Shown piece by piece: positions 44,424 to 54,687 of a stretch of DNA of 64,000 nucleotides (its first letter is position 1; each line of letters starts with the position of its first letter). Under the pieces are notes generated by a model that had not been told where the DNA came from, did not search any database, and saw nothing but the letters and a program-made list of their open reading frames with translations. Position numbers and translations under genes: made by a program. Where the stretch lies: the NCBI GenBank assembly GCA_010909725.1, contig JAACMV010000022.1, positions 930,001-994,000 on the forward strand. Direction: 5' to 3'. Source of the stretch: Picochlorum sp. 'celeri' (Eukaryota > Chlorophyta > Trebouxiophyceae).

Positions 44424-45803
44424 ATGCAAGTGCTTCATTGCAAGCCACCCGCCTTGTCAGCGGGTATCACCACGACTGTCTTGTCCAGAAAGGCAACATG
44501 GACACCACAGTGCGGCAGGTTTCGCAGCAGTAGAGTACCAGAGAGATTAGAGAAAAAGAAATCAATCATCTTGACTAGGGCAATGCAAAGCGTGGCTGCG
44601 TCGGCAGAGACTGATGATGATGATCCTAGTTTGTACGATCGATTGGAAGCGCTCGCGACCGCAGCGACGAATTTATTCCCATTGTTTGTCATTTCTTTCG
44701 CGATATTGGGTACCATGAAGCCATCGTCAATGACATGGCTGCCCCCGTCTCTTCTCTCCTGGACGAGTGGCTTGTCCATGCTGGGCATGGGGTTGACTCT
44801 GACATTCAAGGATTTTCAGCGAGCCTTGTCCAATCCAAAGCAGATTTTGACAGGAGTGACATTACAGTATACAGTCATGCCAACTTTGGCCTTTATCATC
44901 TCACGCATCGCACAGCTTCCCATCGACATGACGATTGGTCTCTGTGTGGTTGGAGCCTGCCCTGGGGGAACGGCATCCAACATTGTCACCTATCTGGCAA
45001 AGGCGGATGTGCCGCTGTCGGTGACCATGACAACCGCCAGTACTCTTGGCGCCGTCATCATGACTCCATTTCTGACCAGCATACTCTTGGGGACCTTGGT
45101 GCCGGTGAATGCAGCAGGCCTGCTCATGTCCACCCTGCAAATTGTTTTGATTCCAGTGCTGGTGGGATGTGCACTGAATCAGTCCTTTCCCAGGACAATG
45201 GCCAAAATGGCCCCATTCAGTGCCTTTGGCGCCGTCATATTGATTGCTGTGCTGTGTGGAAGGATTATGGCGGACAATAGCGCGTCCCTCTTGTCTGCAG
45301 GATGGTCTCTGCTCTGCAGCGTGTTTGCCCTCCATGCTGGAGGATTTCTGTTGGGATACCTGGTGAGCAAAGCTGTCGGTGTCAAAGAGAGCGCGGCTCG
45401 GACGAATTCAATTGAAGTTGGAATGCAAAACTCTGCTCTCGGAGCTCTCCTCGCGACGCAACACTTTCCGATGAATCCCTGTGCTGCAGTGCCCTGTGCC
45501 ATCTCTGCATGCACGCACAGCATGCTGGGATCCATGCTTGCAGCCATCTGGAGCCGACGAGAACCAGAGGATGTGATCCAAGAGGAAAAAGAACGCCGTG
45601 AAAACAACTTGGCCCGTAGAAAACTGGAAGTGCGATCCTGGATCTCTCGGTGGAGGGCGAGAACTGGAGTCGCGAGTGGCCCCATCCGAGAGTGGGTCAC
45701 TCCGGACGAGCGCGACGTGTACTCGTCCGAGCAGATTGAATTCTTGACCCGCAAACGACAAGCCCAAGTCAACATATTTAGCAGCACTAGTGGCAAGTTA
45801 TAA
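44424..45803 (+). CDS. Plastid BASS-family Na+-coupled organic acid carrier
   Basis: 459 residues from the ATG at 44424. N-terminal transit peptide rich in S, T and R; then about nine to ten hydrophobic spans. The core shows the bile-acid:sodium symporter signatures GMGLTLTFKDF, GACPGGTASNIVTYLA and NSIEVGMQNSALGALLA. Plant plastid BASS members carry pyruvate, glycolate or glucosinolate precursors; the substrate is open. A basic, charged C-terminal tail (about 70 residues) is unusual. Confidence 0.9.
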   Translation: MQVLHCKPPALSAGITTTVLSRKATWTPQCGRFRSSRVPERLEKKKSIILTRAMQSVAASAETDDDDPSLYDRLEALATAATNLFPLFVISFAILGTMKPSSMTWLPPSLLSWTSGLSMLGMGLTLTFKDFQRALSNPKQILTGVTLQYTVMPTLAFIISRIAQLPIDMTIGLCVVGACPGGTASNIVTYLAKADVPLSVTMTTASTLGAVIMTPFLTSILLGTLVPVNAAGLLMSTLQIVLIPVLVGCALNQSFPRTMAKMAPFSAFGAVILIAVLCGRIMADNSASLLSAGWSLLCSVFALHAGGFLLGYLVSKAVGVKESAARTNSIEVGMQNSALGALLATQHFPMNPCAAVPCAISACTHSMLGSMLAAIWSRREPEDVIQEEKERRENNLARRKLEVRSWISRWRARTGVASGPIREWVTPDERDVYSSEQIEFLTRKRQAQVNIFSSTSGKL

Positions 45804-45872
45804 TTTATTTTTCGGTTTTTTTTTGGTAGCTATTATTATGTTGTGAAGCGATTCAATTCAACAACAAGAAGA

Positions 45873-47087
45873 ATGATTTCAACAACAACAACAACAAAAG
45901 AGCATGTGCTGAAAGATTCGGCAGTAGATAACACTAGAAGTAATACAAAGAAAAAGAAGCGAACATTTGCAGACGTGGCGACGTGCACAACAACGTCAAG
46001 GCAAAAACATGTTTTTCCTTCAGCAGCACTGGGAAGCGACTGGTTGCCTCAGTTTGCCAAGGCTCGAGGGAGTGAAAAAGAAAAGGCGTGTTCATCACGG
46101 CTTCCTCCTCCATCGAACGAGCCCTTTGAAGATTGGACGCCGTGCACCACAGTGCGCATCTCGTGTGAGACTCTCTCGGAGAAGAAGAAGAAGGAGAAGA
46201 AGAAGAAGAACAATATCCGGGATGTGGTCGAGGCGGATCTGCGACACGTGTCATCTGGCATATATGATCGGGTATCGAATCGTGATGATGAGAATCTTCG
46301 GCTGGCCATGACGGCTGCGACGTCGACATGGACGTTTCCCCAGAGGTGCATGTCGCCAGGCGTCTTTCGATCCCTGCCAGATGATGTGAAGAAGGAGCGG
46401 CGCCACGATTGGAAAGAAGCGCTGTGCTCTGTGTACGACATGTATAAAAGCGCAACAGAGCCCTTTGTATTCTACGTGTCGTCTCCAGAGTATCAATCAA
46501 GTAGATCAAGCCACCCAAAGTACACAGTCATGTTTGCCACCTCCAAGACCTCGAAGAGTCAGAAACAACGAATGCACGCCGTTCTGTCCCAATCGACAAA
46601 AGGGCTTCGGAGTTTATTACACTCGTGTGGCATTGGGTTTGAAGCTCCACTGCTGAAGGATCCCTTGAAGAGTAAAGACCAAGGAGCGAGGAGCATTCTT
46701 GTGTTTGAAGGGGCATTGAGGGTCCATGGCATGTTTGACATCCTCTTGAACAAGGCGATTGGAGGCATGTCCCACGACGATTGTGATGTACCATGCGTGC
46801 ATGCACCAGGGCCCTTTCGAAACGCCACCATGGTGAAGATTCCATGCCAGATCCAATCGAGTACCGTGACAATTGGGGGCAGCCATAGCTCGTGGATTCC
46901 ACCATGGACGATTCGTCGAATCCTGCAATGCCTGGTGTCAACAGAAGACTACACGATATGGTTGACGCCGGTTCCAGACGTGTCTCGTGGATGCATGAAT
47001 TCGTATGGAGAATGTCTCTTGAGTATTGAATACAATAATGGCATGTTTACAGCAGTCAAGGCCAGTGCACCCCTCGCACCCGTGTAA
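45873..47087 (+). CDS. DONSON-like replication protein
   Basis: 404 residues from the ATG at 45873. The N-terminal ~130 residues are disordered and Lys-rich. The conserved part has ALCSVYDMYKSATEPFVFYV, YTVMFATSKT, STKGLRSLLHSCGIGFEAPL and FEGALRVHGMFDILLNK, the layout of DONSON/Humpty dumpty. In animals DONSON helps load CDC45 and stabilise forks; in plants the homologue is needed for cell division. Gap to the TIM44 gene is 2 bp. Confidence 0.75.
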   Translation: MISTTTTTKEHVLKDSAVDNTRSNTKKKKRTFADVATCTTTSRQKHVFPSAALGSDWLPQFAKARGSEKEKACSSRLPPPSNEPFEDWTPCTTVRISCETLSEKKKKEKKKKNNIRDVVEADLRHVSSGIYDRVSNRDDENLRLAMTAATSTWTFPQRCMSPGVFRSLPDDVKKERRHDWKEALCSVYDMYKSATEPFVFYVSSPEYQSSRSSHPKYTVMFATSKTSKSQKQRMHAVLSQSTKGLRSLLHSCGIGFEAPLLKDPLKSKDQGARSILVFEGALRVHGMFDILLNKAIGGMSHDDCDVPCVHAPGPFRNATMVKIPCQIQSSTVTIGGSHSSWIPPWTIRRILQCLVSTEDYTIWLTPVPDVSRGCMNSYGECLLSIEYNNGMFTAVKASAPLAPV

Positions 47088-47089
47088 TA

Positions 47090-47989
47090 TTATAACAAAT
47101 GATGCATGCCCCGAATCAGCATTTCGCGCAGCTGCCATCGAGGCGGATGGTGCTTTCCATCCTGCCCAATATACCCCGCCTCTTCCTGCTGAAGCGCCCA
47201 ATAGTAATACACTCGGTGAACCTCTTCCGGCCCACCTTCTACCACATTCCCATGCGTATCCCTCGTACAATTAATCTGCTGACATGTAAACTGCGCTACA
47301 ATAATCGGCGAGTCGTCCAGCATTTTCAAATCCACCAACTCGACCTCGGACGTGTCCAGCAGCGTCGGATCTGGCACCAACCCAGCCTCCTTTTGCGCTT
47401 TAATAATCCCCGTCAGCCGCTCAATCATCTCGGGAGAACAATACTCTTTAATCACGTCCTCCTTCCCTTGGAGATATGCCTTGATGACGACTGGAACATC
47501 TGATTTCACCCGCTGCAGAAACTCAACCATGTCAAACCCAACATCCCTCGACCGAATCTCTCGAAGCGCCTGTGCAGCCTCTGATTCCTGAAAGAATGAA
47601 TCAGAAGCATCCTGAATTCGATGCACCAATGGTGAATCTGACATTTCCCATCGCTCCTTCATGGCGTCAGCCACATCCTTGCCCTTGCTTCGCAGCCTCT
47701 GAAAAAACGGATGATCGTAAATCGTCTTTTTATCACTATCTGCTATCGGTGCTATGTCTGTTCTATCAGATGTCTGAATATTGTCTGCCTTTTCAGAAGC
47801 TCCTCGAATGGCTGATGCTCGAGGAGGCTCTGGGAGCACTGCCTTGTACATTTCCCTCAGAAACGACGACGTGGCTTCTTTTGTTTTGTTGCTTTCTGAT
47901 GTGTATTCGCGCAAGAAGAGAGGAAGACTATTACTACGACTAATAATGCTGCTGCGTCTTCGTGACGCAGCAACAAACAACAATGACAT
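47090..47989 (-). CDS. TIM44: Mitochondrial import motor subunit TIM44
   Basis: 299 residues, one exon. An Arg/Ser-rich presequence, then a charged helical region with the Hsp70-recruiting segment and a C-terminal Tim44 domain: ALREIRSRDVGFDMVEFLQ, IKEYCSPEMIERLTGII and VYYYWALQQEE. It tethers mtHsp70 to the TIM23 channel in the matrix. Confidence 0.9.
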   Translation of the reverse strand: MSLLFVAASRRRSSIISRSNSLPLFLREYTSESNKTKEATSSFLREMYKAVLPEPPRASAIRGASEKADNIQTSDRTDIAPIADSDKKTIYDHPFFQRLRSKGKDVADAMKERWEMSDSPLVHRIQDASDSFFQESEAAQALREIRSRDVGFDMVEFLQRVKSDVPVVIKAYLQGKEDVIKEYCSPEMIERLTGIIKAQKEAGLVPDPTLLDTSEVELVDLKMLDDSPIIVAQFTCQQINCTRDTHGNVVEGGPEEVHRVYYYWALQQEEAGYIGQDGKHHPPRWQLREMLIRGMHHLL

Positions 47990-48038
47990 GTTGTTGTTGT
48001 TTATATTTTACACAACAAAAAAAAAAAATTTGATTGAT

Positions 48039-48676
48039 TTACAACTTTGGCACGAGGACTCTGTCAATCACCTGGACAATGGCGCGATCGGCCCTGATGT
48101 TTCTCAGCCCTGGAATAATCTTGGCGCTTCCTGGGTACTTGAGAGACTGTCTTCCTGGCTGGACACCACCGTAGTAGATGCGCACAGTTCCCTTGGGGCT
48201 CTTGAAAATGTCCAAGACTTGGTCGTCATCGAGGTCGGTGCCCCAGCTCTGGAGCTGCTCCAAGCTCTGGGTGGTCAACCTGTCATCTGGAATAACGTGG
48301 TATCTCAACACGGTTTGGAGCAACTCGGTGTTGCCCAACAATTCCTCAGCAGTGACGCCCAAATTATCCAACAAGATGCCAAAGGCGTCGTTGGTTGGAG
48401 CAAAGACGGTTCCCCTGAAGTTTGGGTTGTTCAACAGGTTTTTAAACCCGGCAGCATCGATTGCTGCCACCAGAGTAGACAGCGCGTCAGAGTCCTTGGC
48501 AGTCTGGTACACGGTCTTTGCCGAGCATGTTGTTGCTGCTGAGATGAACAACAGCGCAAACAATGCGACGATGCGACTTTTGTTGTTGGTAGGGAATCCT
48601 GTGTTGTAGTAGTAGTATTTTAGTTTAGTCTAGGGTCTTTTTTTTATTCTCATGAACACTATTGATACGTACCCAT
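48039..48676 (-). CDS. Secreted fasciclin (FAS1) domain protein with 4-nt first exon
   Basis: Exon 1 is only ATGG (48676-48673), joined across a 74-nt intron (GTACGT donor, ACACAG acceptor) to exon 2 at 48598. This gives MGFPTNNKSRIVALFALLF..., a proper signal peptide. Without the splice there is no ATG in this frame, because a stop lies just upstream of exon 2. The single FAS1 domain has TVFAPTNDAF, the H-box-like YHVIP and the terminal IRADRAIVQVIDRVL. Total 187 residues. No GPI signal. Role: extracellular adhesion or matrix protein. Confidence 0.82.
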
Positions 48677-49054
48677 TTTGTATGAAATTGAGCAAAGATT
48701 CAATCTTTTTTCTCAGTTTTTATTTATTTACTTATTGTGAATTATCTGTTGTGAATGATGATGATGATGAATACTATTGGTGAAGAATCTTCTGATGCCG
48801 CGTCAGCATCATCATCATGATTCAAATGTGTGGCCAGGATTGATTGCAGATTCTTCATAGGGCATTGGATGAATGGCATTATTATTTAAACGTCACGTCT
48901 TCTTAATTCTCATATTTTATTAGGAATACGCTACATATATGAACACAATGTACATATAAGAATAGCTGGCTTGGGGGTGACCCAAGTTTCTCCGCGAGTG
49001 ATTTTGGCCTTTCTATTCCTCAGATATTCGGGGGTTTCATATATCCTGTATCAT

Positions 49055-49181
49055 CCATATTCGAAAGAGCGCAGGTTCGAACCCTGTCACGATCAATACA
49101 TAGTACCGGAGTTTCGAAATTGACAGAAACTTCCCATCAAAGCGATCGTGTGGCCGAGCGGTTAAGGCGTATGGGTAAGGT
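49055..49181 (+). tRNA. Circularly permuted tRNA-Leu(AAG) gene
   Basis: The 3' half precedes the 5' half. 3' half 49055-49095: CCATA (anticodon stem), variable arm TTCGAAAGAGC, T-arm GCAGG/TTCGAAC/CCTGT, acceptor CACGATC and discriminator A. After a 48-nt spacer comes the 5' half, 49144-49181: acceptor GATCGTG, TG, D-stem GCC...GGC, G, anticodon stem TATGG, loop GTAAGGT (anticodon AAG at 49177-49179). The acceptor pairs 7/7 and the anticodon stem 5/5 only if the halves are joined in permuted order; variable-arm and loop sequences match plant tRNA-Leu(AAG). A TTTTT terminator lies at 49216-49220. Exact end positions of the halves at the anticodon loop are uncertain. Confidence 0.92.
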
Positions 49182-49238
49182 CCTTAATTAGAACATTAAA
49201 TATGTTCCGATCACCTTTTTGCAACATCTCCGTTTGAG

Positions 49239-49286
49239 GCAGGTGCACCACTTGGTGCTGGAAGCTGCACCAAGTGGTGCACCTGC
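49239..49286. repeat. 20-bp perfect inverted repeat with 8-nt loop
   Basis: Arms GCAGGTGCACCACTTGGTGC (49239-49258) and its exact complement (49267-49286), loop TGGAAGCT. It begins 18 nt after the tRNA T-run. Transcribed, it would form a very stable hairpin. Role unknown. Confidence 0.9.
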
Positions 49287-50890
49287 TTCCAGCTTTTTAC
49301 ATTCCTTTTACAACACGATACAGACATGCCTTCTATTTGTATTTAGAACATTAAAACGTTCTAAGATTCATTTTTTTCAACAAGGAACTAGTGGAAATTT
49401 CTAGAAAGGTTGTCACAATTGGCTTTACAGGAAAAGCCAAACATGTGGGCATGAACGAAACGATTCGCTGTCAATCTGACGGAAGAGAAATTTATAAATC
49501 TAGTGCGATTGGAATGTGATGAGATGAGTCCACCAGGAGCACAATTGTCAGCTTCAACAAATATACGAAAGTCTTCCTCTTTGTCCCATGCTGACAGAAG
49601 AAACGACATGGATCTTGCGTTTCGGAATGCACATTTCAATATTCTGGATCTATTGTCGGACTTTTATGGCTGATGTTTCAAATAAACACTAGATCACGGT
49701 GATTATTAATCACAATATTGTGGGTGTATCATCATATCTCACAAGAAGTTTGGATGATGACAAATTGTCATTGACAATCTTCTCACACATTTGTTCCTCT
49801 TGTCCCGTCAATTCCTCGATGCTTTGCGACTCATTCTGGAATTAGATCTAATATGTTATCACTAAAATGCAAACTTAAAGCTTCATGGGATCTTTCTGGC
49901 TCTGGTTCTGTGACGAGAGGGAAACGACGCCTCTGCGGTCAACAAAGAGTGTCAGGAAGCCCCACGCGCGTATAATGTAATGTTGTCCTTTGAGCATCTT
50001 TAATTCAAGATGTTAGGTATCGCATAGGATTGCCACGGTCTTTTCGTGGCCAAGAGGCTGCGGCGACCAGGTCACTGGCATGGTTAGTCATGTGGCAATG
50101 TTTCATATAGACCACATCGATACACTTGAAGAAATTCTTTACTCTGGGAACATGCATAACATGGACTCATGGAAAGGCTTTCGCGTCTCTCAGTGGTGGC
50201 TGGTTACGGTGTGCACAACGATAACGACCCTGTGAGATGAAAGTTGGTGCCGTTGGCATCGTATACAGAGAAGAATTGAACATGTATTTTATTATCGATA
50301 AAGACGTTCTGCACAGTCATGGGCCATTAAGGGGCTTCCAGATGTGAAGAAACGATGAAAGACGCTCTTCTTCTTCTCATCGCTCCGGATCTACTCTCCT
50401 AGATCCAGATGATGATGACGGTACGTTTCTGTATCCTGTCGTGTTCCTCTTTCTTCTGGCTATCATTTCTAGTACGATTCTGTGCAGATGGGCCATTTGC
50501 AGCACTAGCAGCAATGCCTTGCATTGCTACACCAGGAGTATGGTTGGTTTTGGTATCCACAAGCTCTTCCCGCCTTGCTGGCTACTTTGAAAAGCCTTTC
50601 GTCAGATCATCCTCATCATCATTACTGGACAACAGGTATTTTTCCTACTCGAGAGACATCTGAGAGGTACTCATGAATGGTGTTATCATGTGTCATCTGA
50701 ATGAGAGGAAGACGTGTCCTTTTTTTGAAAACCTATAATAAACAGAAAGAGAGCCCGAACCGAACCAGTGGATGCAATATATATAATTCGAGTATATAGA
50801 TAATCAGAGGTATTTTGGGTGAAGGAAGGGGTGGAAGATGGATGTCCCATCCATGATTGTTCATGTGCTGCATGAAAGGGTGATCAAGGA

Positions 50891-53800
50891 ATGGGCGCCC
50901 TTCATGCACTGTCCGATGTCGCATCACGGTATGGCATCTGTGTTTTTTTCAATCTTGTTCATTCATTTATACTTTTATGATTATTATTATAATATTACAG
51001 AGTGTTATCGGTCTATACAGCGGAGAGTCAGGTACGCAGCAGGTTTTTGTCCGTTTCGCGCGCGGAACTCCCCGCGCGACATCTGCAGCGTGTTTTGGTT
51101 TGATTTAATCGTATATATGATATTTATATTATATAGGGTAGATTTCAGCTTTTGAGGAGATGGAGAGGCCCAAGAAGAAGAAGAAGAAGGAGGCAGCTTC
51201 TGCCAAGGTGCGTCCACCGTCATATCAAAACTTGCTCTCTTCGTGTCCATCCACCTATTAATTTTTGTTGTTTTTTATAATTCAGAAACCTCGAGAACGC
51301 AAGGTGATGAAGGAACTCAAAAAGTCAGCAGAGGCACCTGGCCAACAAACTCTCAACAGCTTCCTGCAGCGGACAGGGCGCAGTAGCAATGATGGTGATG
51401 ATAGTAGTATCCCTAGTGGCACAGAAAATGTGCAAAGAAATGAGCAACAACCACCATCGGTTGCCGCCCAAGCGGTGGTAGAAGAAGAGACTAGATCTCG
51501 AAATGATCCAGGTATGTTGGTGTTGTGTTGGAGTGGTTTTGAGGTGTTTTTATCACATCTTTTGCTGTTGCAGATGCTACTGTTCAGGATAATAATAGAA
51601 AGCAAGAAGAGGAGGTGGTGGATCTTACGACTGTTCCAGAGGATCTTCATGATGATGGTATTCCTGAATCTCAGGATGCAGCATCGCATGCTGAGCAAAT
51701 GAAGGAGGACTATGGTGAGAGTGGCATAACACTAATGCAGCAATTGAGGCCACTCCATGCCCCTGTGTCTCAATCTCGAGACGAAAGAGAATCAAGAAGG
51801 CCGGCAATTCAGGGCTGCATGGCACTTGTTTCTCTGGAGCAATTTGAGTCCTGGTGTGCGATCGGGAGGCAGGCAGTGCCAATCACAGTGGACGATGGCT
51901 TGAGTCATCCATATGTAGTGGACGCTCCTCGTCTGATGCAGGGTATGGGGATCCTTGAGAAGACTGCCCTTGCCCATGCGATCTATTCTGATACGACTTG
52001 CCAAGGAACCTTGTTTAGAAAGGAAGAATATCCCTCCCTGGTGTCTTCCTCATTAGGAATGTTCGTGTGTGTGGAGGACGTCATAGAGTGGATGATGGAA
52101 AACCTTGATGGTTTCATTCTCGAGGAGGTGAAAGAAGCCTTTCAACAGCAGCAGTTTGGTGCCTTTGTGAGCATGTTACAGAATCAAAACATGCTACATA
52201 TGATGGAGGATATCTACTCTGGGTACATGCGCCCGACTGTCAAAATAGTCGAGCTAAAGGTCTCCATCAGTCTGTTTGATCTCATCCTCCACATCAAGGA
52301 ACCTGGAGTCTGCAGAATGTACTTGCTGGAGGATGACCATACTGCTGCTCCTAGTCATGTTCCGGGACTTTTTAGTGATTCGCAAGATAATATCCATCTG
52401 TATTGGTCGCAGCCATGGCCTCTTGGCGTTGTCGATACTGGGTCAAAGGGAGAGCGTCGAGAACCTTTCTCATGCAGTGATGTTCTGGTCATGTCCAATG
52501 GTGTGATATTCTCTCCAGTCTCTGGACGCGTGAGGTATTTTAATAGACAGGGACGCATGATGAGCACAGTCGACAAATCTGGCAACCAAAATGTCATTGC
52601 AGCAGCTGATCTCGTGCATGCTGCTTTATATGGTATATCAGTGGAGGAGGTGCGAAGGCTTCGCCAATGCAACACATGGGAAAATGATCATTGTCCCATA
52701 TTTCACATGAATCACTCGGTTCATTGTGTGCGACTTGCGACTCGGAGTCAAAATATGCAGAATCGAATTTTCGGGAGAGCATCAAAGGGGCGTACCACAT
52801 ATTTCACGGAGAGGGAGGCAGAAAAGAAGTATGGCGAAGGAATCACAACGCCAGGGAATGATCCAGGGCAATGGATTCCAGCGTATCTTGCTCATCACTC
52901 ATATACAATGAGAGATCTGGCAGAATTTTGTGCAGAGAATCAGGAAATCAGCATCTAATTTCAGCGCATGGAGGGTCTCTGGGTTCACAGAGACACATCC
53001 ATGTTGTGTCGGTTACGCAAGGGCGACTACTATTTCATCATGCCGGAAGACTGTTTATTATGTGAAAGGGCCGGGTATCCAAAAATAGATACGACTATTG
53101 ATGGAGATTGTCACCTGGTCCGTGTGCACTTGATATTGCACGACTCTATCATGAGGCATACAGATCCAGAGTACAAACGTCCCCTGGTCCAACGCCTCGA
53201 GGATGGTCAATGTCACATCATGGTGGTGGATCACGTCAATCGGGATAGAAATAATCAGCAATCTACCACCCGTGAAGAGAATCATAGACGAAAGCTGGCG
53301 CCACGGATTGGGCATCTTGAACTCATATCCATGAGTGAGAATACCAGACGTGCAATTGGTACCTGTGTATCCATCGAGATTGTAGACAAGTCTAGAGACC
53401 TGCAATCTGAAGCAGAATGCACTGGTATGGTGGAGATTTTCGGATTCCTGCAAGAGAATATTGCCAATGTTTCAGTAGAGGCTCTCAGGTATTGGTGGGA
53501 GAACAATTTCGCACGTGGCAACGTGGCAGACATCATCAGGCAAAAAGACATTTCTATAGCAATGAATAATATCCAAGTGGTCCATCATGGACGTGTCGAT
53601 GCATGCAAGGTGGTGACATTGAAATGTCAGGTGGTTCAGCAGCTCATGTCAGACCGTGTGACCAGTGGAACCTCGGCAACCTGGGTGTTTGTATATTTTG
53701 GGAATGAGTATCAGCAAACAGTTAGATTCACGTGCGGTATGGGTGCGTGCAAGGAATTAATGTGTCAGCATCAGCCTCTAGGAAAGGACAAGGTAGACGT

Positions 53801-54461
53801 CACAGATTCTGCAATGCAGCAGCTGAGGCCAACAGGCAACTGCATTCGTTTCTACAAATGCATCGCTCGTCCTCTGAACAAAACGCCCAACAACGAGCGT
53901 ACATGGCTCGTGAATGGACATGTTCCCCTGTCAATGATACTTCAAGAAAAGTACGAGGAGATTGCCAATCATTATAAGCGCCCCTGTGCCAAGATACCGG
54001 TATCTGGTGCCACGGTATCATCCCAGAGGCGATTCCAGACCTACTGCGATGCTGCCAGGGAGAAGATAAAAGAGTGTACTGGTGAGATAAACAGGGTTGG
54101 TGGAAGCTCTTTGCGCAGATGCCGCGAGGGGATTCGATCTCAACTGCTCATAATGTACAATGAGAAAACGAAAATCAACCAAGAACAAGCAGGAGGAAGC
54201 AAGGAGCATACGTCCAAGTGTCGCTCTTGTTTGATGCATGCCATTCAGCTCATGCCGGCAGAGAATGTACACAAGACCTTTTTGTGGTCCTTGGATGGCT
54301 ATGAGGGCAAAACGTCTAACAGCAATGGTGCCATTTTAGAATCTATGATTCAAAACATCATCAATTACCGAGAAGAGATCTTGGCAATCTGGAATGAAGG
54401 CCAGGAGGGCCTGGAAGATGATGTGTGGGACAAGGTGACAACCTTGATCGGTTTTGATTAA
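50891..54461 (+). CDS. Large unrecognised nuclear-type protein with PIP box and two HNH-like regions (in-frame stop)
   Basis: Exons 50891-50928, 51001-51031, 51142-51207, 51286-51511 and 51574 onward, all joins in frame; about 1,080 codons. Lys-rich RPKKKKKKE is an NLS; QQTLNSFL (residues 65-72) is a textbook PCNA-binding PIP box. A first HNH-like region (52512-52770) has DHCPIFHMNH then VRLATRSQNMQNR, matching HNH_3-type spacing but with the third catalytic Asn replaced. A second (53150-53353) has VDHVNRDRNN then HLELISMSENTRRA with an insertion between. A single TAA (52956-52958) interrupts the frame; a GT-AG intron (e.g. 52883-52990) would remove it. Otherwise the family is unknown. If the stop is real, two proteins result, the second from 52968. 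Confidence 0.6.
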
Positions 54462-54687
54462 ACAAGATCAAGAGGGCATGGGTAGGACTTTTTTTTAAAA
54501 TCATACTACTATCAGTACTATTCATACAGAATTTGTAATCATTATATCCAAATAAGTAGTAGGATGAGTAAGAAGGAATCCTTTTTTAGTGCCACAGTTT
54601 CCCATCAAAAAAGGCGACAATAAGAAATCTTGTTGTTTACCACCGAAAAATAAAAAGGATCCGGATGTGTTCTTTCATTAGCATCGA

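Larger units (their letters stand above)
48677..50890. other. 2.2-kb gene-poor interval holding the permuted tRNA-Leu
   Basis: Apart from the permuted tRNA and a 20-bp hairpin (separate entries), open frames such as 49388-49639 (minus) and 50409-50663 (plus) are short, lack family likeness and splice support. A near-repeat TAGAACATTAAA occurs at about 49189 and 49344. This is the largest non-coding stretch of the window and leads into the block of unrecognised genes. Confidence 0.6.

Noticed and set aside
49388..50663. Short open frames at 49388-49639 (minus) and 50409-50663 (plus).
   Set aside because: Low-complexity or composition-biased sequence, no recognisable domain, no splice partners.
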